Positions 9,309 to 18,298 of a stretch of 40,101 bases of DNA are shown in pieces; the stretch's first letter is position 1, and each line of letters starts with the position of its first letter. The position numbers and the translations under genes are program-made. The stretch lies in NCBI GenBank assembly GCA_030532895.1, contig JAUNKF010000030.1, positions 1-40,101 of the forward strand, in the 5' to 3' direction. The notes under the pieces are model-generated. The model worked only from the letters and a program-made list of their open reading frames with translations. It was not told the DNA's origin and ran no database searches. The DNA comes from Lautropia sp. (GTDB lineage Bacteria; Pseudomonadota; Gammaproteobacteria; Burkholderiales; Burkholderiaceae_E).

Positions 9309-10027
9309 CAGCGGATCTCCATTTCGTCTTCGCTGAGCACCCGGCCCGTGATGGAGTCGACCCAGATTTCCGTCAGTCGGCCATCGCTCAGCAACAGATC
9401 GACCTCATAGAAAGGGCGTTGATTCAGGTCATACTTCAACTCGGCCTCCAGCACGGCGCCCGGATGGCTGCGGTCGAGCCGGTCGAGCAGATCGGGCAAT
9501 GACATCATGGCGGCCGTGGGCTTGACATGCTCGATGTCCGACACCATTTCGCCCTTTTCCGCATCAAGGAAAACGCTGCGGATTTCACCGTCTTCCTGCA
9601 GCACACGCACCTGATAGAGGCTCTGCTGTCCCACGACGTTGTCTTTCAGGTCAACATCGATGACCCGGCCCGGATAGCGCTTCAACACCTTGCGCAGCAT
9701 GGCCGACAGAGGCATGGCCTGCCGCTTCGGCAAGACATCCACCTCCTTGCCGGTGACAGCATCGATGTGCAGCTCCTGACGACGGTTCCTGTCATCGAGC
9801 AGCTTCACCTCGTAGACATGGCGTCCACCCGGCTCCCGCTCCAGCTCCACGTCCAGTACACGCCCAGGATACTTTTTCTGAACCATCTCCAGAATGTCCA
9901 CGAGCGGCTTGTAACGGCCGGCCATCACGGCACGACGCACGGCCTCATGGTCGGCAGCCGCCCCCCCGCTGGGAACGAGACTGACGGCCAGCAAAGCCAC
10001 GCAAAAGGGAAACAACCATGTCTTCAT
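9308..10027 (-). CDS. Secreted PepSY-repeat protein
   Basis: This is a predicted periplasmic protein of 239 residues. The signal peptide is MKTWLFPFCVALLAVSLVPS, ending near GGAAA. Three PepSY-like repeats follow at roughly residues 45-100, 105-165 and 170-230. Each contains a (K/S)xxPG(R/A)V(L/I) turn, a VY/LY/FYEV strand and a DAVTGK/DAEKGE/DSITGR ending. PepSY domains often occur beside two-component systems and peptidases, and this one is the first gene of the kinase/regulator operon. It may modulate the sensor, but that is inference. The ATG at 10027 is chosen over 10045 because GGAG precedes it and the signal peptide then begins normally. Confidence 0.85.
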   Translation of the reverse strand: MKTWLFPFCVALLAVSLVPSGGAAADHEAVRRAVMAGRYKPLVDILEMVQKKYPGRVLDVELEREPGGRHVYEVKLLDDRNRRQELHIDAVTGKEVDVLPKRQAMPLSAMLRKVLKRYPGRVIDVDLKDNVVGQQSLYQVRVLQEDGEIRSVFLDAEKGEMVSDIEHVKPTAAMMSLPDLLDRLDRSHPGAVLEAELKYDLNQRPFYEVDLLLSDGRLTEIWVDSITGRVLSEDEMEIR

Positions 10028-10045
10028 AGGCTCCATCCTAGTCAA

Positions 10046-10167
10046 TTCACCCTAAATGTTTTGTGAACCATGCCGTCAAAAAACATTTAGCCTCCATCAG
10101 CGACAATAAAGGTGTTTCATGAACCGGTTCATGAATCACGCCCGGTTCATTCATGTTTTCAGTTCAT
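10046..10167. promoter_or_regulatory. Divergent control region with GGTTCAT/ATGAACC array
   Basis: Between the PepSY operon and the glycan cassette lie dense symmetric elements. A perfect 20-base palindrome at 10116-10135 is made of ATGAACC joined to GGTTCAT. Further direct copies follow at 10144-10150 (GGTTCAT) and 10161-10167 (AGTTCAT), and a near copy in the opposite sense at 10063-10069 (GTGAACC). A separate 11-bp inverted repeat, CTAAATGTTTT (10052-10062) and AAAACATTTAG (10080-10090), sits nearer the PepSY gene. The arrangement looks like operators for one or more regulators of the divergent units. Which protein binds is unknown; the neighbouring response regulator is an obvious candidate. 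Confidence 0.6.
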
Positions 10168-10193
10168 CTTCAACAGCGCATTATCGGATTTTC

Positions 10194-11384
10194 ATGACAA
10201 CACCTCCCCCCGTCCAACCAAGACCCCGCATCGCGCTCTACTCTCACGATACGATGGGTCTTGGCCATATCCGGCGCAATACGCTGTTGGCCCAAACACT
10301 GATCAAGTCGCCGCTGTCGGCCGATGTGCTGCTGATCTCCGGCATCCGGGAGTCCGGTGCCTATCCTCTGCCCAAAGGCATCGACAGCATCACGCTACCG
10401 GCATACCACAAGCAGCCGGACGGCAGCTATCGCTCGCGGTCGCTGGGCATCGATGTGCAGCGCCTGATCCGGCTTCGCGCAGGTGCCATCAGCGCAACAC
10501 TCTCGGCCTTCGAGCCAGACCTGCTGATCGTCGACAACGTGCCCCGTGGCGCGATGGACGAACTGACCGGGCCGCTGGAGGCTCTTCGCCACAGCAAGAC
10601 CCGCATCGTGCTCGGGCTTCGGGACATCATCGACACCCCGGACGTGGTGGCACGCCAGTGGAACAAGCATGACAGCTTCCGCTTCGTGCAGGAACACTTC
10701 GACGCCATCTGGATCTATGGTGACACGCGTCTCTATGACACGGCCCGCGCCTACGGCCTGGATCAGATCACGGGCACCCGGATCGTGAACGTGGGCTATC
10801 TGGATCCGACCGAACGGATGCTGCCACCTTCAACCGGCACCACGCGCCAGAAGCCCTATGCCCTCTGCGTGGTGGGCGGGGGACAGGATGGCTTCTCGGT
10901 AGCCGAAGCCTTTGCGCAGGCCGAGCTGCCCTGCGGCTGGGAGGGCGTGATCGTAACCGGTTCGATGATGCCCGCCCCGGCCCGTGAGCGGCTGCGCGAG
11001 CTGACCGCCTCACGGCCCGACATCGACGTGTTCGACTTCGTGAACGAACCCTTGCAATTGTTGCGCGGGGCAGAGGCCGTCGTGGCGATGGCGGGCTACA
11101 ACACCACGATGGAGGTGCTCGCGCTGAACAAGCGCGCCATGCTGGTGCCGCGTGTCACGCCCCGTGCCGAGCAGTGGCTGCGTGCCAGCCGACTGGCCGA
11201 GCTGGGGCTGGTCAACTGCGTTCACCCGGATGCACTCAGCGCCGACACCCTCAGCACCTGGCTTGCCGGCCATGAGACCCCGCCGCCACCGGCACGCCGC
11301 ACCCTCGATTTCAACGGACTGCAACGGGTGGCCGATCAGGCTGCACAGCTGCTCTCCCTCCCCTCACCCTCACCGGAACTCTGA
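10194..11384 (+). CDS. MurG-like (GT28-fold) glycosyltransferase
   Basis: This is a predicted cytoplasmic, GT-B-fold glycosyltransferase of 396 residues. The N-terminus IALYSHDTMGLGHIRRN carries the GxGH motif of the MurG/GT28 superfamily, and its wording matches the predicted glycosyltransferase group COG4671. The C-terminal nucleotide-sugar domain has CVVGGGQDG, VTGSMMP and AMAGYNTTMEVLAL, the last corresponding to the donor-binding loop. The ATG before TTPPPVQPRP is used; an upstream in-frame ATG (10119) falls inside the palindromic control element and would add residues with no family character. It is the first gene of a closely spaced run. Donor and acceptor sugars are unknown. Confidence 0.82.
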   Translation: MTTPPPVQPRPRIALYSHDTMGLGHIRRNTLLAQTLIKSPLSADVLLISGIRESGAYPLPKGIDSITLPAYHKQPDGSYRSRSLGIDVQRLIRLRAGAISATLSAFEPDLLIVDNVPRGAMDELTGPLEALRHSKTRIVLGLRDIIDTPDVVARQWNKHDSFRFVQEHFDAIWIYGDTRLYDTARAYGLDQITGTRIVNVGYLDPTERMLPPSTGTTRQKPYALCVVGGGQDGFSVAEAFAQAELPCGWEGVIVTGSMMPAPARERLRELTASRPDIDVFDFVNEPLQLLRGAEAVVAMAGYNTTMEVLALNKRAMLVPRVTPRAEQWLRASRLAELGLVNCVHPDALSADTLSTWLAGHETPPPPARRTLDFNGLQRVADQAAQLLSLPSPSPEL

Positions 11385-11386
11385 CC

Positions 11387-12607
11387 ATGCAGGCCAACGC
11401 CTCCCCCTTGAAGATCGGTTATGTGCTCAAGCGCTATCCGCGTTTCTCCGAGACCTTCGTCGTCAACGAGATACTGGCCTTGGAGTCTGCCGGTGTCGAC
11501 ATCGAGATCTTTGCGCTCGGCCCAGTGCAGGAAACCCATTTCCAGGAAGCCATCGCGCGTGTGAAAGCACCGGTACGCCGTGTGCGCCACCAGTTCCATG
11601 ACCCGATGCTGTTCTGGCAGCTGCTGGTCGAGGCGCGCAACGTGCTGCCCGGCTTTCGTGAACACGCCAACCTGGCCGATGCACACGATGCCTATACGGT
11701 CGGCCAGGCTCTGGTGCTGGCCATGAAGGCCCGCCAGCACGGCATCCAGCATTTTCACGCACACTTCGGCACACAGGCCGCCACCATCGCACGGCTGGCC
11801 GGCGCTTTCGCGGACATCCCGTACAGCTTCACCGCGCACGCCAAGGACATCTATCACCAGTACGACGAACCCGTCGAGCTGGATCTGAAAATCCGCGATT
11901 CGGCCTTCACCATCACCGTCTCCGACTACAACCTGCGCCACCTCCGCGACACCTTTGGTGCCACCGAACGGAACAGCCACCGGATCTACAACGGACTGGA
12001 TCTGAGCCGCTTCAGCTTCCGGCCGCCCGCACTCGACAGCCGCCACATCATGGCCGTGGGCCGGCTGGTCGAGAAAAAGGGCTTTCCGACCCTGATCGAT
12101 GCACTGGCCCTGCTGCGTGACCGGGGCATCGACTGCCAGTGCACCTTGGTGGGTGACGGCCCGATGCGTGCCGCCCTCGAAGCCCAGGTGGCCGCGCTGA
12201 AGCTGGCGGATCGCGTCAGCCTGCCAGGCCCGAAGACGCAGGCACAAGTGATCCAGATGTTGCGCGAGGCCGCCATGATGGTGGCGCCCAGCATCATCAG
12301 CCAAGGCGGTGACCGAGATGGTCTGCCCACCATTCTGGTGGAGGCGATGGCGCTTGGCGTGCCCTGCGTCTCGACCTCGGTCGTCGGCATTCCGGAGCTG
12401 ATCCGGGACGGCGAAACCGGCCTTTGTGTGGCCCCGAACGACCCGGCCGCCCTGGCCGATGCACTCACCACACTGCTGAACGACACCGGCATGCGTCAAC
12501 ACCTGGCCCAGAACGCCCGTGCCCTGATCGAAAGCGATTACGACGTTCACCGGAACACGCACCAGCTGCGCAACCTCTTTCAGCAAAGCATTCAGGCTCA
12601 TTCATGA
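11387..12607 (+). CDS. GT4-family glycosyltransferase (WcaL/AmsK-like)
   Basis: This is a predicted retaining GT-B glycosyltransferase of 406 residues. The N-terminus YVLKRYPRFSETFVVNEI is typical of the exopolysaccharide glycosyltransferases of the WcaL/AmsK group. HAHFGTQAA and FTAHAKDIY follow in the acceptor domain. The donor domain has AVGRLVEKKGF, LVGDGPMR and the E-x7-E region GLPTILVEAMALGVPCVSTSVVGIPE, where two glutamates contact the nucleotide sugar. It begins two bases after the previous stop and overlaps the next start (ATGA), so it is part of the cassette operon. The sugar specificity cannot be read from sequence. Confidence 0.88.
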   Translation: MQANASPLKIGYVLKRYPRFSETFVVNEILALESAGVDIEIFALGPVQETHFQEAIARVKAPVRRVRHQFHDPMLFWQLLVEARNVLPGFREHANLADAHDAYTVGQALVLAMKARQHGIQHFHAHFGTQAATIARLAGAFADIPYSFTAHAKDIYHQYDEPVELDLKIRDSAFTITVSDYNLRHLRDTFGATERNSHRIYNGLDLSRFSFRPPALDSRHIMAVGRLVEKKGFPTLIDALALLRDRGIDCQCTLVGDGPMRAALEAQVAALKLADRVSLPGPKTQAQVIQMLREAAMMVAPSIISQGGDRDGLPTILVEAMALGVPCVSTSVVGIPELIRDGETGLCVAPNDPAALADALTTLLNDTGMRQHLAQNARALIESDYDVHRNTHQLRNLFQQSIQAHS

Positions 12608-13773
12608 AACATATCGCCTATCTCTGCGCCGACCCCGGCATCCCGGTCTTCGGCACCAAAGGCGCCTCGATCCATGTGCAGGAGGTGATTCGTGCCCTGC
12701 TGAAGGCAGGCCACGAGGTTACCCTCTTTGCCACCCGCTTCGATGGCAACCGTCCACCGGGCCTGGAGAAGCTTCGCTGCGTGGAACTGCCCGCCCTGCC
12801 CAAAGGCGAGGCCGAACAGCGCGCCCGTGCAGCCCTCGATGCCCGAGAGACGATGACCAGCCGGCTGACCGAAGCGGCTCCCTTCGACCTCGTGTATGAG
12901 CGTTATTCCCTCTGGAGCGATGTGGGCATGCGCTGGGCGCAAGAAGCCGGCGTGCCGGGCATTCTGGAAGTGAATGCGCCACTCATCGAAGAGCAGCGCA
13001 CCCACCGCCAGCTCGTACTGGCCGACGAAGCCGAAACCATCGCGACCAGCGCCTTCGGTCATGCCACCGCCATGATCGCGGTCTCACCCGGCGTGGCCCA
13101 ATATCTGGAGAAACGCCCCGAGGCCAAAGGCCGCGTGCATGTGGTCGCCAATGGTGTCAATCCGCAGTCCTTTTCTGAGGCGGCCACACTGCGCGAGGCC
13201 CGTCAGAAAGCCACGGGCGGCCAGCAGACCGTGATCGGCTTTCTTGGCACGCTGAAGCCCTGGCACGGGCTGCCCACCCTAGTGGAGGCTTTCGCCCGGC
13301 TCAACACACGTCATCCGAACACGCGACTCCTGATCGTGGGCGATGGACCGGGCCGGGGCGACATGGAAAGGCAGCTTCAGGCTCATGGCCTGCTCGAACG
13401 CACCACCTTCAGCGGCGCCGTGCAACCCGCGCAAGTGCCTGCGTTGCTCGCCGCGATGGACATCGCCACGGCGCCCTATCCGCAACAGCAGGATTTCTAT
13501 TTTTCACCGCTGAAGATCTACGAGTACCTGGCGGCCGAACTGCCGGTCGTCACGACCCGTGTCGGACATCTGGACCAGGTCGTGCTGCATGAACAGGATG
13601 GCCTGCTCGTGGCCCCCGACGACCCGGCCGACATGGCCGATGCGCTGGCCAGCCTGGTCACCGAGCCGGATCGCCGCCTCCGAATGGGCCGCGCCGGCCG
13701 ACAACGGATCGAAGCGGCCCACAGCTGGGATGCCGTCGTCCGTCAAATCCTTCATATTGCCGATCACTCGTGA
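12604..13773 (+). CDS. GT4-family glycosyltransferase
   Basis: This is the third predicted glycosyltransferase of the cassette, 389 residues, GT-B fold. The N-terminus MKHIAYLCADPGIPVFGTKG, followed by ASIHVQEV, is the Gly-rich acceptor-domain loop. The donor domain shows FLGTLKPWHGL, LLIVGDGPGR and KIYEYLAAELPVVTT, with a conserved Glu in the YEYLA position. The ATG at 12604 forms an ATGA overlap with the upstream stop; the longer open frame before it lies within the upstream gene and is not used. Its own stop overlaps the GTG start of the ABC exporter. The three transferases would assemble a short saccharide on an unknown acceptor. Confidence 0.88.
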   Translation: MKHIAYLCADPGIPVFGTKGASIHVQEVIRALLKAGHEVTLFATRFDGNRPPGLEKLRCVELPALPKGEAEQRARAALDARETMTSRLTEAAPFDLVYERYSLWSDVGMRWAQEAGVPGILEVNAPLIEEQRTHRQLVLADEAETIATSAFGHATAMIAVSPGVAQYLEKRPEAKGRVHVVANGVNPQSFSEAATLREARQKATGGQQTVIGFLGTLKPWHGLPTLVEAFARLNTRHPNTRLLIVGDGPGRGDMERQLQAHGLLERTTFSGAVQPAQVPALLAAMDIATAPYPQQQDFYFSPLKIYEYLAAELPVVTTRVGHLDQVVLHEQDGLLVAPDDPADMADALASLVTEPDRRLRMGRAGRQRIEAAHSWDAVVRQILHIADHS

Positions 13774-15626
13774 ATTCAAACCAGCCTCCCCTGCACGACA
13801 AACCGATTCGCCGCATCTGGCGTCGCTTCCGCCCGTATTTGAAAGGCCAGGGCATGCTGATGGCCGGTTCGCTGGCAGCCCTGCTCTGCATGACGCTGAT
13901 GCGTCTCCTGGAGCCGTGGCCGCTGGCTTTCGTGGTGGATCATGTGCTGGAGAAAAGCCGCAGTGGCAACACCTCGCTGCCGCTGGGTCTGGAGATGATC
14001 GAGCTGGTGTGGCTGAGTGCGGCGGCCATCATCGTCTTCGCAGCGTTGCGGGCACTGGGGGGCTATCTGTCGACCATCGGCTTCGCCCGCATCGGCACGT
14101 CGGTGCTGAGCAAGGTGCGCAATGACCTGTACGTGAAGCTGTTGCGCCTGTCGCTGGCCTTTCACCAAGGCCAGCGCAGTGGCGACCTGACGCTGCGACT
14201 GATCAACGATGTCTCGCAACTGAAGGAGGTGACGGTCTCTGCCCTGCTGCCGATGATGGCCAACATCTTCATCCTGCTGGGCATGTTCATCGTGATGTTC
14301 GTGCTGAACTGGCGACTGGCGCTGTTTTCGCTGATTCCGCTGCCGCTGATGTGGCTGTCGGCCCGGCGCAGCAGCCGCCTGATCCATGAGGCGAGCCGTC
14401 GCCAGCGCACCCGTGAAGGGGCGCTGGCCTCCACCGCCTCGGAATCGATGTCGGCCATCCGCACGGTTCAGTCGCTCGCACTGGAAGACGGCTTCAGCCG
14501 CGCCTTCAAGGGCGGCGACGGCCAGGCCATGAGCGCCGACCTGAGCACGAAGCGCCTGTCGGCCGCGCTGGAGCGTTCGATCGATCTGCTCGTCGCCTGT
14601 GCAACAGCGCTGGTGCTGTGGCAAGGAGCGCTTCAGGTGATGGCAGGCGCACTCAGCGCCGGTGATCTGCTTGTCTTCATTTCGTATCTGAAGAACTCGA
14701 TGCGCCCTGTGCGCGAATACGCGAAATACGCAGGACGCCTGTCGAAGGCACTGGCCTCGGGTGAGCGCATCGCCGACATTCTGGAGACCCCGAACGATAT
14801 CGTCGACAAGCCCGGCGCCAAGCCTGCGCCTGCCTTCCGGGGCCAGGTGCGCTTCAACAAGCTGCACTTTGCCTATGAAACGAATGGCCGCAAAATTTTC
14901 GATGGACTGGATCTGGGGCTGATGCCCGGTGAGCATGTGGCCATCGTGGGGCCGTCGGGCATGGGCAAATCCACGCTCGCCACCTTGCTGCTCCGGTTGT
15001 ACGAGCCGCAGCAGGGTGCGGTGGAAATCGATGGCCACGACATCCGCGAGTGGCAAATGGCCACGGTACGCCCGCAGATCGGCTTGTTGCCTCAGGACAC
15101 GCTGCTTTTCGCGGCCAGCATCCGGGACAATCTCTCGTGTGCGGCCAACCGCGAAGTGAGCGATGCGGAAATCGAAGCCGCTGCCCGCCTGGCCAATGCG
15201 CATGACTTCATCATGGCGATGCCGGACGGTTATGACACGATCGTCGGCGAACGGGGTGCCACACTCTCCGGCGGTCAGCGACAGCGTCTGGCCATTGCCC
15301 GCGTGGCGCTTCGTCAATGTCCGATCCTGATCCTGGACGAGCCGACAACCGGACTGGATCGCCAGAGCGAGGCCATCGTGCGCAATGCCATCCAGGATCT
15401 GATCAAGGACAGAACCACCTTGATGATCACGCACGATCTGGATCTGGCCGCCACAGCCGATCGCATCGTGTTCCTCGAACAGGGCCGCATTGCCGAAAGC
15501 GGCACCCATGCCCAACTGCTGGCACGCCATGGCCCTTACGCAGCACTGTGGCAAATGCACCGGCAAGCCGTGTCGAACACGGTGGACAGCAGTGCCCAGG
15601 AGTCATCCGATGCTGAGTCCCGCTGA
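13770..15626 (+). CDS. MsbA-like ABC exporter (fused membrane and ATPase domains)
   Basis: This is a half-transporter of 618 residues expected to dimerise in the inner membrane. The type IV exporter membrane domain spans about residues 25-330, with several hydrophobic helices and the coupling-region phrase RLINDVSQLKEV. The ATPase domain shows Walker A GPSGMGKST (about 394-402), Q-loop LLPQDTLLF, signature LSGGQRQRLA (about 499-508), Walker B ILILDEPTTGLD and an H-loop MITHD. The start is GTG in a GTGA overlap with the upstream glycosyltransferase. Position in the operon suggests it flips or exports the product of the three transferases. The exported substrate is inferred, not shown. Confidence 0.92.
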   Translation: MNSNQPPLHDKPIRRIWRRFRPYLKGQGMLMAGSLAALLCMTLMRLLEPWPLAFVVDHVLEKSRSGNTSLPLGLEMIELVWLSAAAIIVFAALRALGGYLSTIGFARIGTSVLSKVRNDLYVKLLRLSLAFHQGQRSGDLTLRLINDVSQLKEVTVSALLPMMANIFILLGMFIVMFVLNWRLALFSLIPLPLMWLSARRSSRLIHEASRRQRTREGALASTASESMSAIRTVQSLALEDGFSRAFKGGDGQAMSADLSTKRLSAALERSIDLLVACATALVLWQGALQVMAGALSAGDLLVFISYLKNSMRPVREYAKYAGRLSKALASGERIADILETPNDIVDKPGAKPAPAFRGQVRFNKLHFAYETNGRKIFDGLDLGLMPGEHVAIVGPSGMGKSTLATLLLRLYEPQQGAVEIDGHDIREWQMATVRPQIGLLPQDTLLFAASIRDNLSCAANREVSDAEIEAAARLANAHDFIMAMPDGYDTIVGERGATLSGGQRQRLAIARVALRQCPILILDEPTTGLDRQSEAIVRNAIQDLIKDRTTLMITHDLDLAATADRIVFLEQGRIAESGTHAQLLARHGPYAALWQMHRQAVSNTVDSSAQESSDAESR

Positions 15627-17961
15627 TGAAGCCGTGGCCCGCCGTGATCCCAGCCTGCCAGGGCTGGGCCTGCTGCTCGACGACGAGGCACTGACGGCAG
15701 CCCTCCGGCAGTCGGCACAGGGGCCGGCCATCGCCCGCGCACGCATCGATTATCTACGCTACAAGCCGGCCACCAGCTGCATGGCAACCGTCCGGATCGA
15801 GGACGGACAGGGGCAGCAGCACCACGCCTTTGCCAAGGCGTTGCCGACAGGCGGGCGTGACTGGGCCTGGCAGCGCCGGCGACTGTTGAAGCGCGCCCAG
15901 GACGATGGCGCCTTTTCGGCCCACCTGATCGAAGAGGCCAGCCTGCTGCTGGCTGCTCCCGAACACGATCGCCGGATCACGGCGCTCTTTCAGCGCTTCC
16001 ACAAAAGCCGCCAGCAACTGGGCACGTACCGGCACACGTCCTCCCCGGCGAGCCCCACACGGCCGTTGCTGCTTTCACCAGCGCTCTCGACACTGGCTGC
16101 CGGGCATGACACCGATCATGTCGATTGCCAGATCCTCCGTTACAAGCCAGAGCGACGCCTCGTGGCCCGGCTTCAGCACGACGGGCAGACGCTCGGCTTG
16201 CTGCGTGCCTTCACCCATGCAGACTATGCGGCAACACTCGCGAGCGCGCGCCTGGCCCAGCAGCTCAACGGCCCTGCCCTGCTGGCCGAAGACCCGTCAC
16301 AGGACTGTTTCGTCACCCAATGGATCGAGGGAAAGAGCCTGAACCCCGAATCGACGGAGAGTGCGCCGACAGCCCACGATTTTCGCGATATCGGCCGCTT
16401 GCTCGCCTGGCTGCATCAGGCTGACATCCCGCACCCGATCCAGCGTCCGCGCCAGATCGACATCGAGGCAGTCAGGCAGGCCGCAGACACGATCAGCCTG
16501 CTGCACCCCGAGCTGGCACCCGATGCACGTGCACTCCAACGCCGCATCAGCGATGCGCTACGACAGGCCGATTGCCCGAATGCCCTCACGCATGGCGACC
16601 TGTCACTGGAGCAGATCATTCGTGAGCCATCAGGCACCTTGAGGCTGATCGACTGGGACAGCGCCAGCATCGGTTCACCCGCTGCCGACTTCGGTTCATT
16701 GCTGGCACGACTCTGCTTTCAGGAAGTGCAAGGCATCCTGCCCGCCGGCACGCATCAGCAGGCGCTGGCACAGATGCTGCACCACTACCGAATCCCCTCG
16801 TCACTCTCGAGTGACACCTTCGAGAAACTGATCGGGTGGCATACCATTGCCGGCCTCATGCGCCTGATGCCCGAAGGCTTTCGCAAACGGCGCCCGCACT
16901 GGCTGGCACTGATGACGCGCGCCCTGAGCATGGCCACCCACATGGCAGACCAGATGGACAGCACCAAACGCTCTTCGATGCCCGAGACCACACCCGCCGA
17001 TGATGAACTCTGGCCACTGCAGGACGCGAGCCAGATGAAAGTGCCCCTTGCCGGAGCCTTGCAACTGTCACCGGATGATTTTGAACTGCAGGCCGTGAAG
17101 CGCTTGCGCCACAAGGCAGGTCGGCGGGCACTGTTGCATTATGTGCTGGATTTCAACACGCAGACCTCGTGGACACTGATCGGCAAATGGCGTGCCAAAG
17201 GGGTGGACAAGCATGCCTTCAACATCCAGCGGGACTTCTGGCAGACCGGTTTCGACCTACCAGGTCTGTCGGTGCCTGAAGCGCTGGCCATGCTGCCCGA
17301 GCATCGGCTCTGGCTGCAACGGCACGCCAAGGGGGAAATGGCCACCACGCTGCTCGGCCCCGACATGCCGCGCGAGCTGTCGGCACGACTGGGCCGTGCC
17401 ATCGCGTCCCTGCACAACACCCCGGTGCCTACCAAACGGCACTGGACGCTGTCGGACGAGTTGGGAATGCTCGAAGACCGCCTGCAGCAGGCCAGCCGCC
17501 TTCGCCCGGCCTGGGCGAGCCGCATCGACAACGTGATGGACGAGATCCGTGCGCTGGCCGAGTGGATGCCGGCCAACCCGGTCACCGGCATCCACCGCGA
17601 CTGCTATGCCGACCAGATCCTGGTCGATGGCGAGAAACTGGTGTGGTTGGATCTGGATCTGTATGCCGAAGGCGACCCGGCCCTGGACGTGGGCAACTTC
17701 ATCGCCCACCTGATCGAGCACGCGCTGCGCTTTCATGACAACCCCAACCTGCTGTCGGCCCACCAGCAGGTGCTGCAGGAAGCCTTCCTCGCACACAGCC
17801 GGCGGGCGATCAGCCCCGCTTCCATCGATGCGTGGATCACGATTTCGCTCGCGCGGCACATCTTCATCTCGACACAGTTTGCCGACCGCCAGCACACCAC
17901 CGGCACGCTGATCGGCCTCTGTGAAGCCCGGCTCGGACGAGTTGCAGCGCTGAGCGCCTGA
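15610..17961 (+). CDS. Tandem aminoglycoside-phosphotransferase-fold protein
   Basis: This 783-residue protein has two APH/choline-kinase-type catalytic centres. The first has the loop THGDLSLEQ (His328) and the metal-binding DWDSAS (about 347-352). The second has IHRDCYADQ (about His662) and WLDLDLYAEGD (about 680-690). Nucleotide-lobe motifs of the RYKPxxR type occur three times, at about residues 53, 176 and 497 (the last as RLRHKAGRR), so the N-terminal half appears to carry an extra or duplicated N-lobe. Such kinases phosphorylate small molecules or sugars; the substrate here is unknown. The gene overlaps the ABC exporter by 17 bases and ends the tightly coupled run. Antibiotic resistance is not implied; the context points to envelope glycan chemistry. 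Confidence 0.82.
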   Translation: MLSPADEAVARRDPSLPGLGLLLDDEALTAALRQSAQGPAIARARIDYLRYKPATSCMATVRIEDGQGQQHHAFAKALPTGGRDWAWQRRRLLKRAQDDGAFSAHLIEEASLLLAAPEHDRRITALFQRFHKSRQQLGTYRHTSSPASPTRPLLLSPALSTLAAGHDTDHVDCQILRYKPERRLVARLQHDGQTLGLLRAFTHADYAATLASARLAQQLNGPALLAEDPSQDCFVTQWIEGKSLNPESTESAPTAHDFRDIGRLLAWLHQADIPHPIQRPRQIDIEAVRQAADTISLLHPELAPDARALQRRISDALRQADCPNALTHGDLSLEQIIREPSGTLRLIDWDSASIGSPAADFGSLLARLCFQEVQGILPAGTHQQALAQMLHHYRIPSSLSSDTFEKLIGWHTIAGLMRLMPEGFRKRRPHWLALMTRALSMATHMADQMDSTKRSSMPETTPADDELWPLQDASQMKVPLAGALQLSPDDFELQAVKRLRHKAGRRALLHYVLDFNTQTSWTLIGKWRAKGVDKHAFNIQRDFWQTGFDLPGLSVPEALAMLPEHRLWLQRHAKGEMATTLLGPDMPRELSARLGRAIASLHNTPVPTKRHWTLSDELGMLEDRLQQASRLRPAWASRIDNVMDEIRALAEWMPANPVTGIHRDCYADQILVDGEKLVWLDLDLYAEGDPALDVGNFIAHLIEHALRFHDNPNLLSAHQQVLQEAFLAHSRRAISPASIDAWITISLARHIFISTQFADRQHTTGTLIGLCEARLGRVAALSA

Positions 17962-18298
17962 GTGGGTCGTGCAGGGTCTCACCCCCTCAGGCAGCGAAGC
18001 CACCGGCCGGCGCCATGCAGACAGCAACACGACCGGCGGACATGACATGCCGTCAGCACGTGCTTTGAAGCTGGCATGACGCGCGTGCGTGCCCGACACG
18101 TGATAAAACCCTGCGGCCTGCTACGGCAGCGCAGCAGGAAACGAGCCAATACACGAAGATCAAGGTAGTCAAAGGTAATAGCAAACAGGTCGAGATGCGT
18201 GTCATGCAGCCAAACGCCGGAACAGGATTTGCCAAGAGAAATCCATGCATGACAACCTGCAAAAAATACGTTGTTGACCATCTTCTGGGAGGAAGACC
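17962..18298. other. Non-coding stretch upstream of the outer-membrane barrel gene
   Basis: This 337-base gap separates the phosphotransferase gene from the barrel gene. I find no credible reading frame. A weak inverted repeat (CCTGCT at 18117-18122, AGCAGG at 18133-18138) is present. The 3' half is comparatively AT-rich and ends with a good ribosome-binding site (GGAGGA) ahead of the ATG at 18299. It probably contains a separate promoter and a long leader, but no clear -35/-10 pair stands out. Confidence 0.5.

Noticed and set aside
15610-17961. Aminoglycoside resistance gene
   Set aside because: The APH fold is shared by many small-molecule kinases; the tandem architecture and operon context point to envelope glycan metabolism.
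18039-18051. 13-base exact repeat GACATGACATGCC, also at 21014-21026
   Set aside because: Two copies of a 13-mer are expected by chance in 40 kb, and their contexts do not match.
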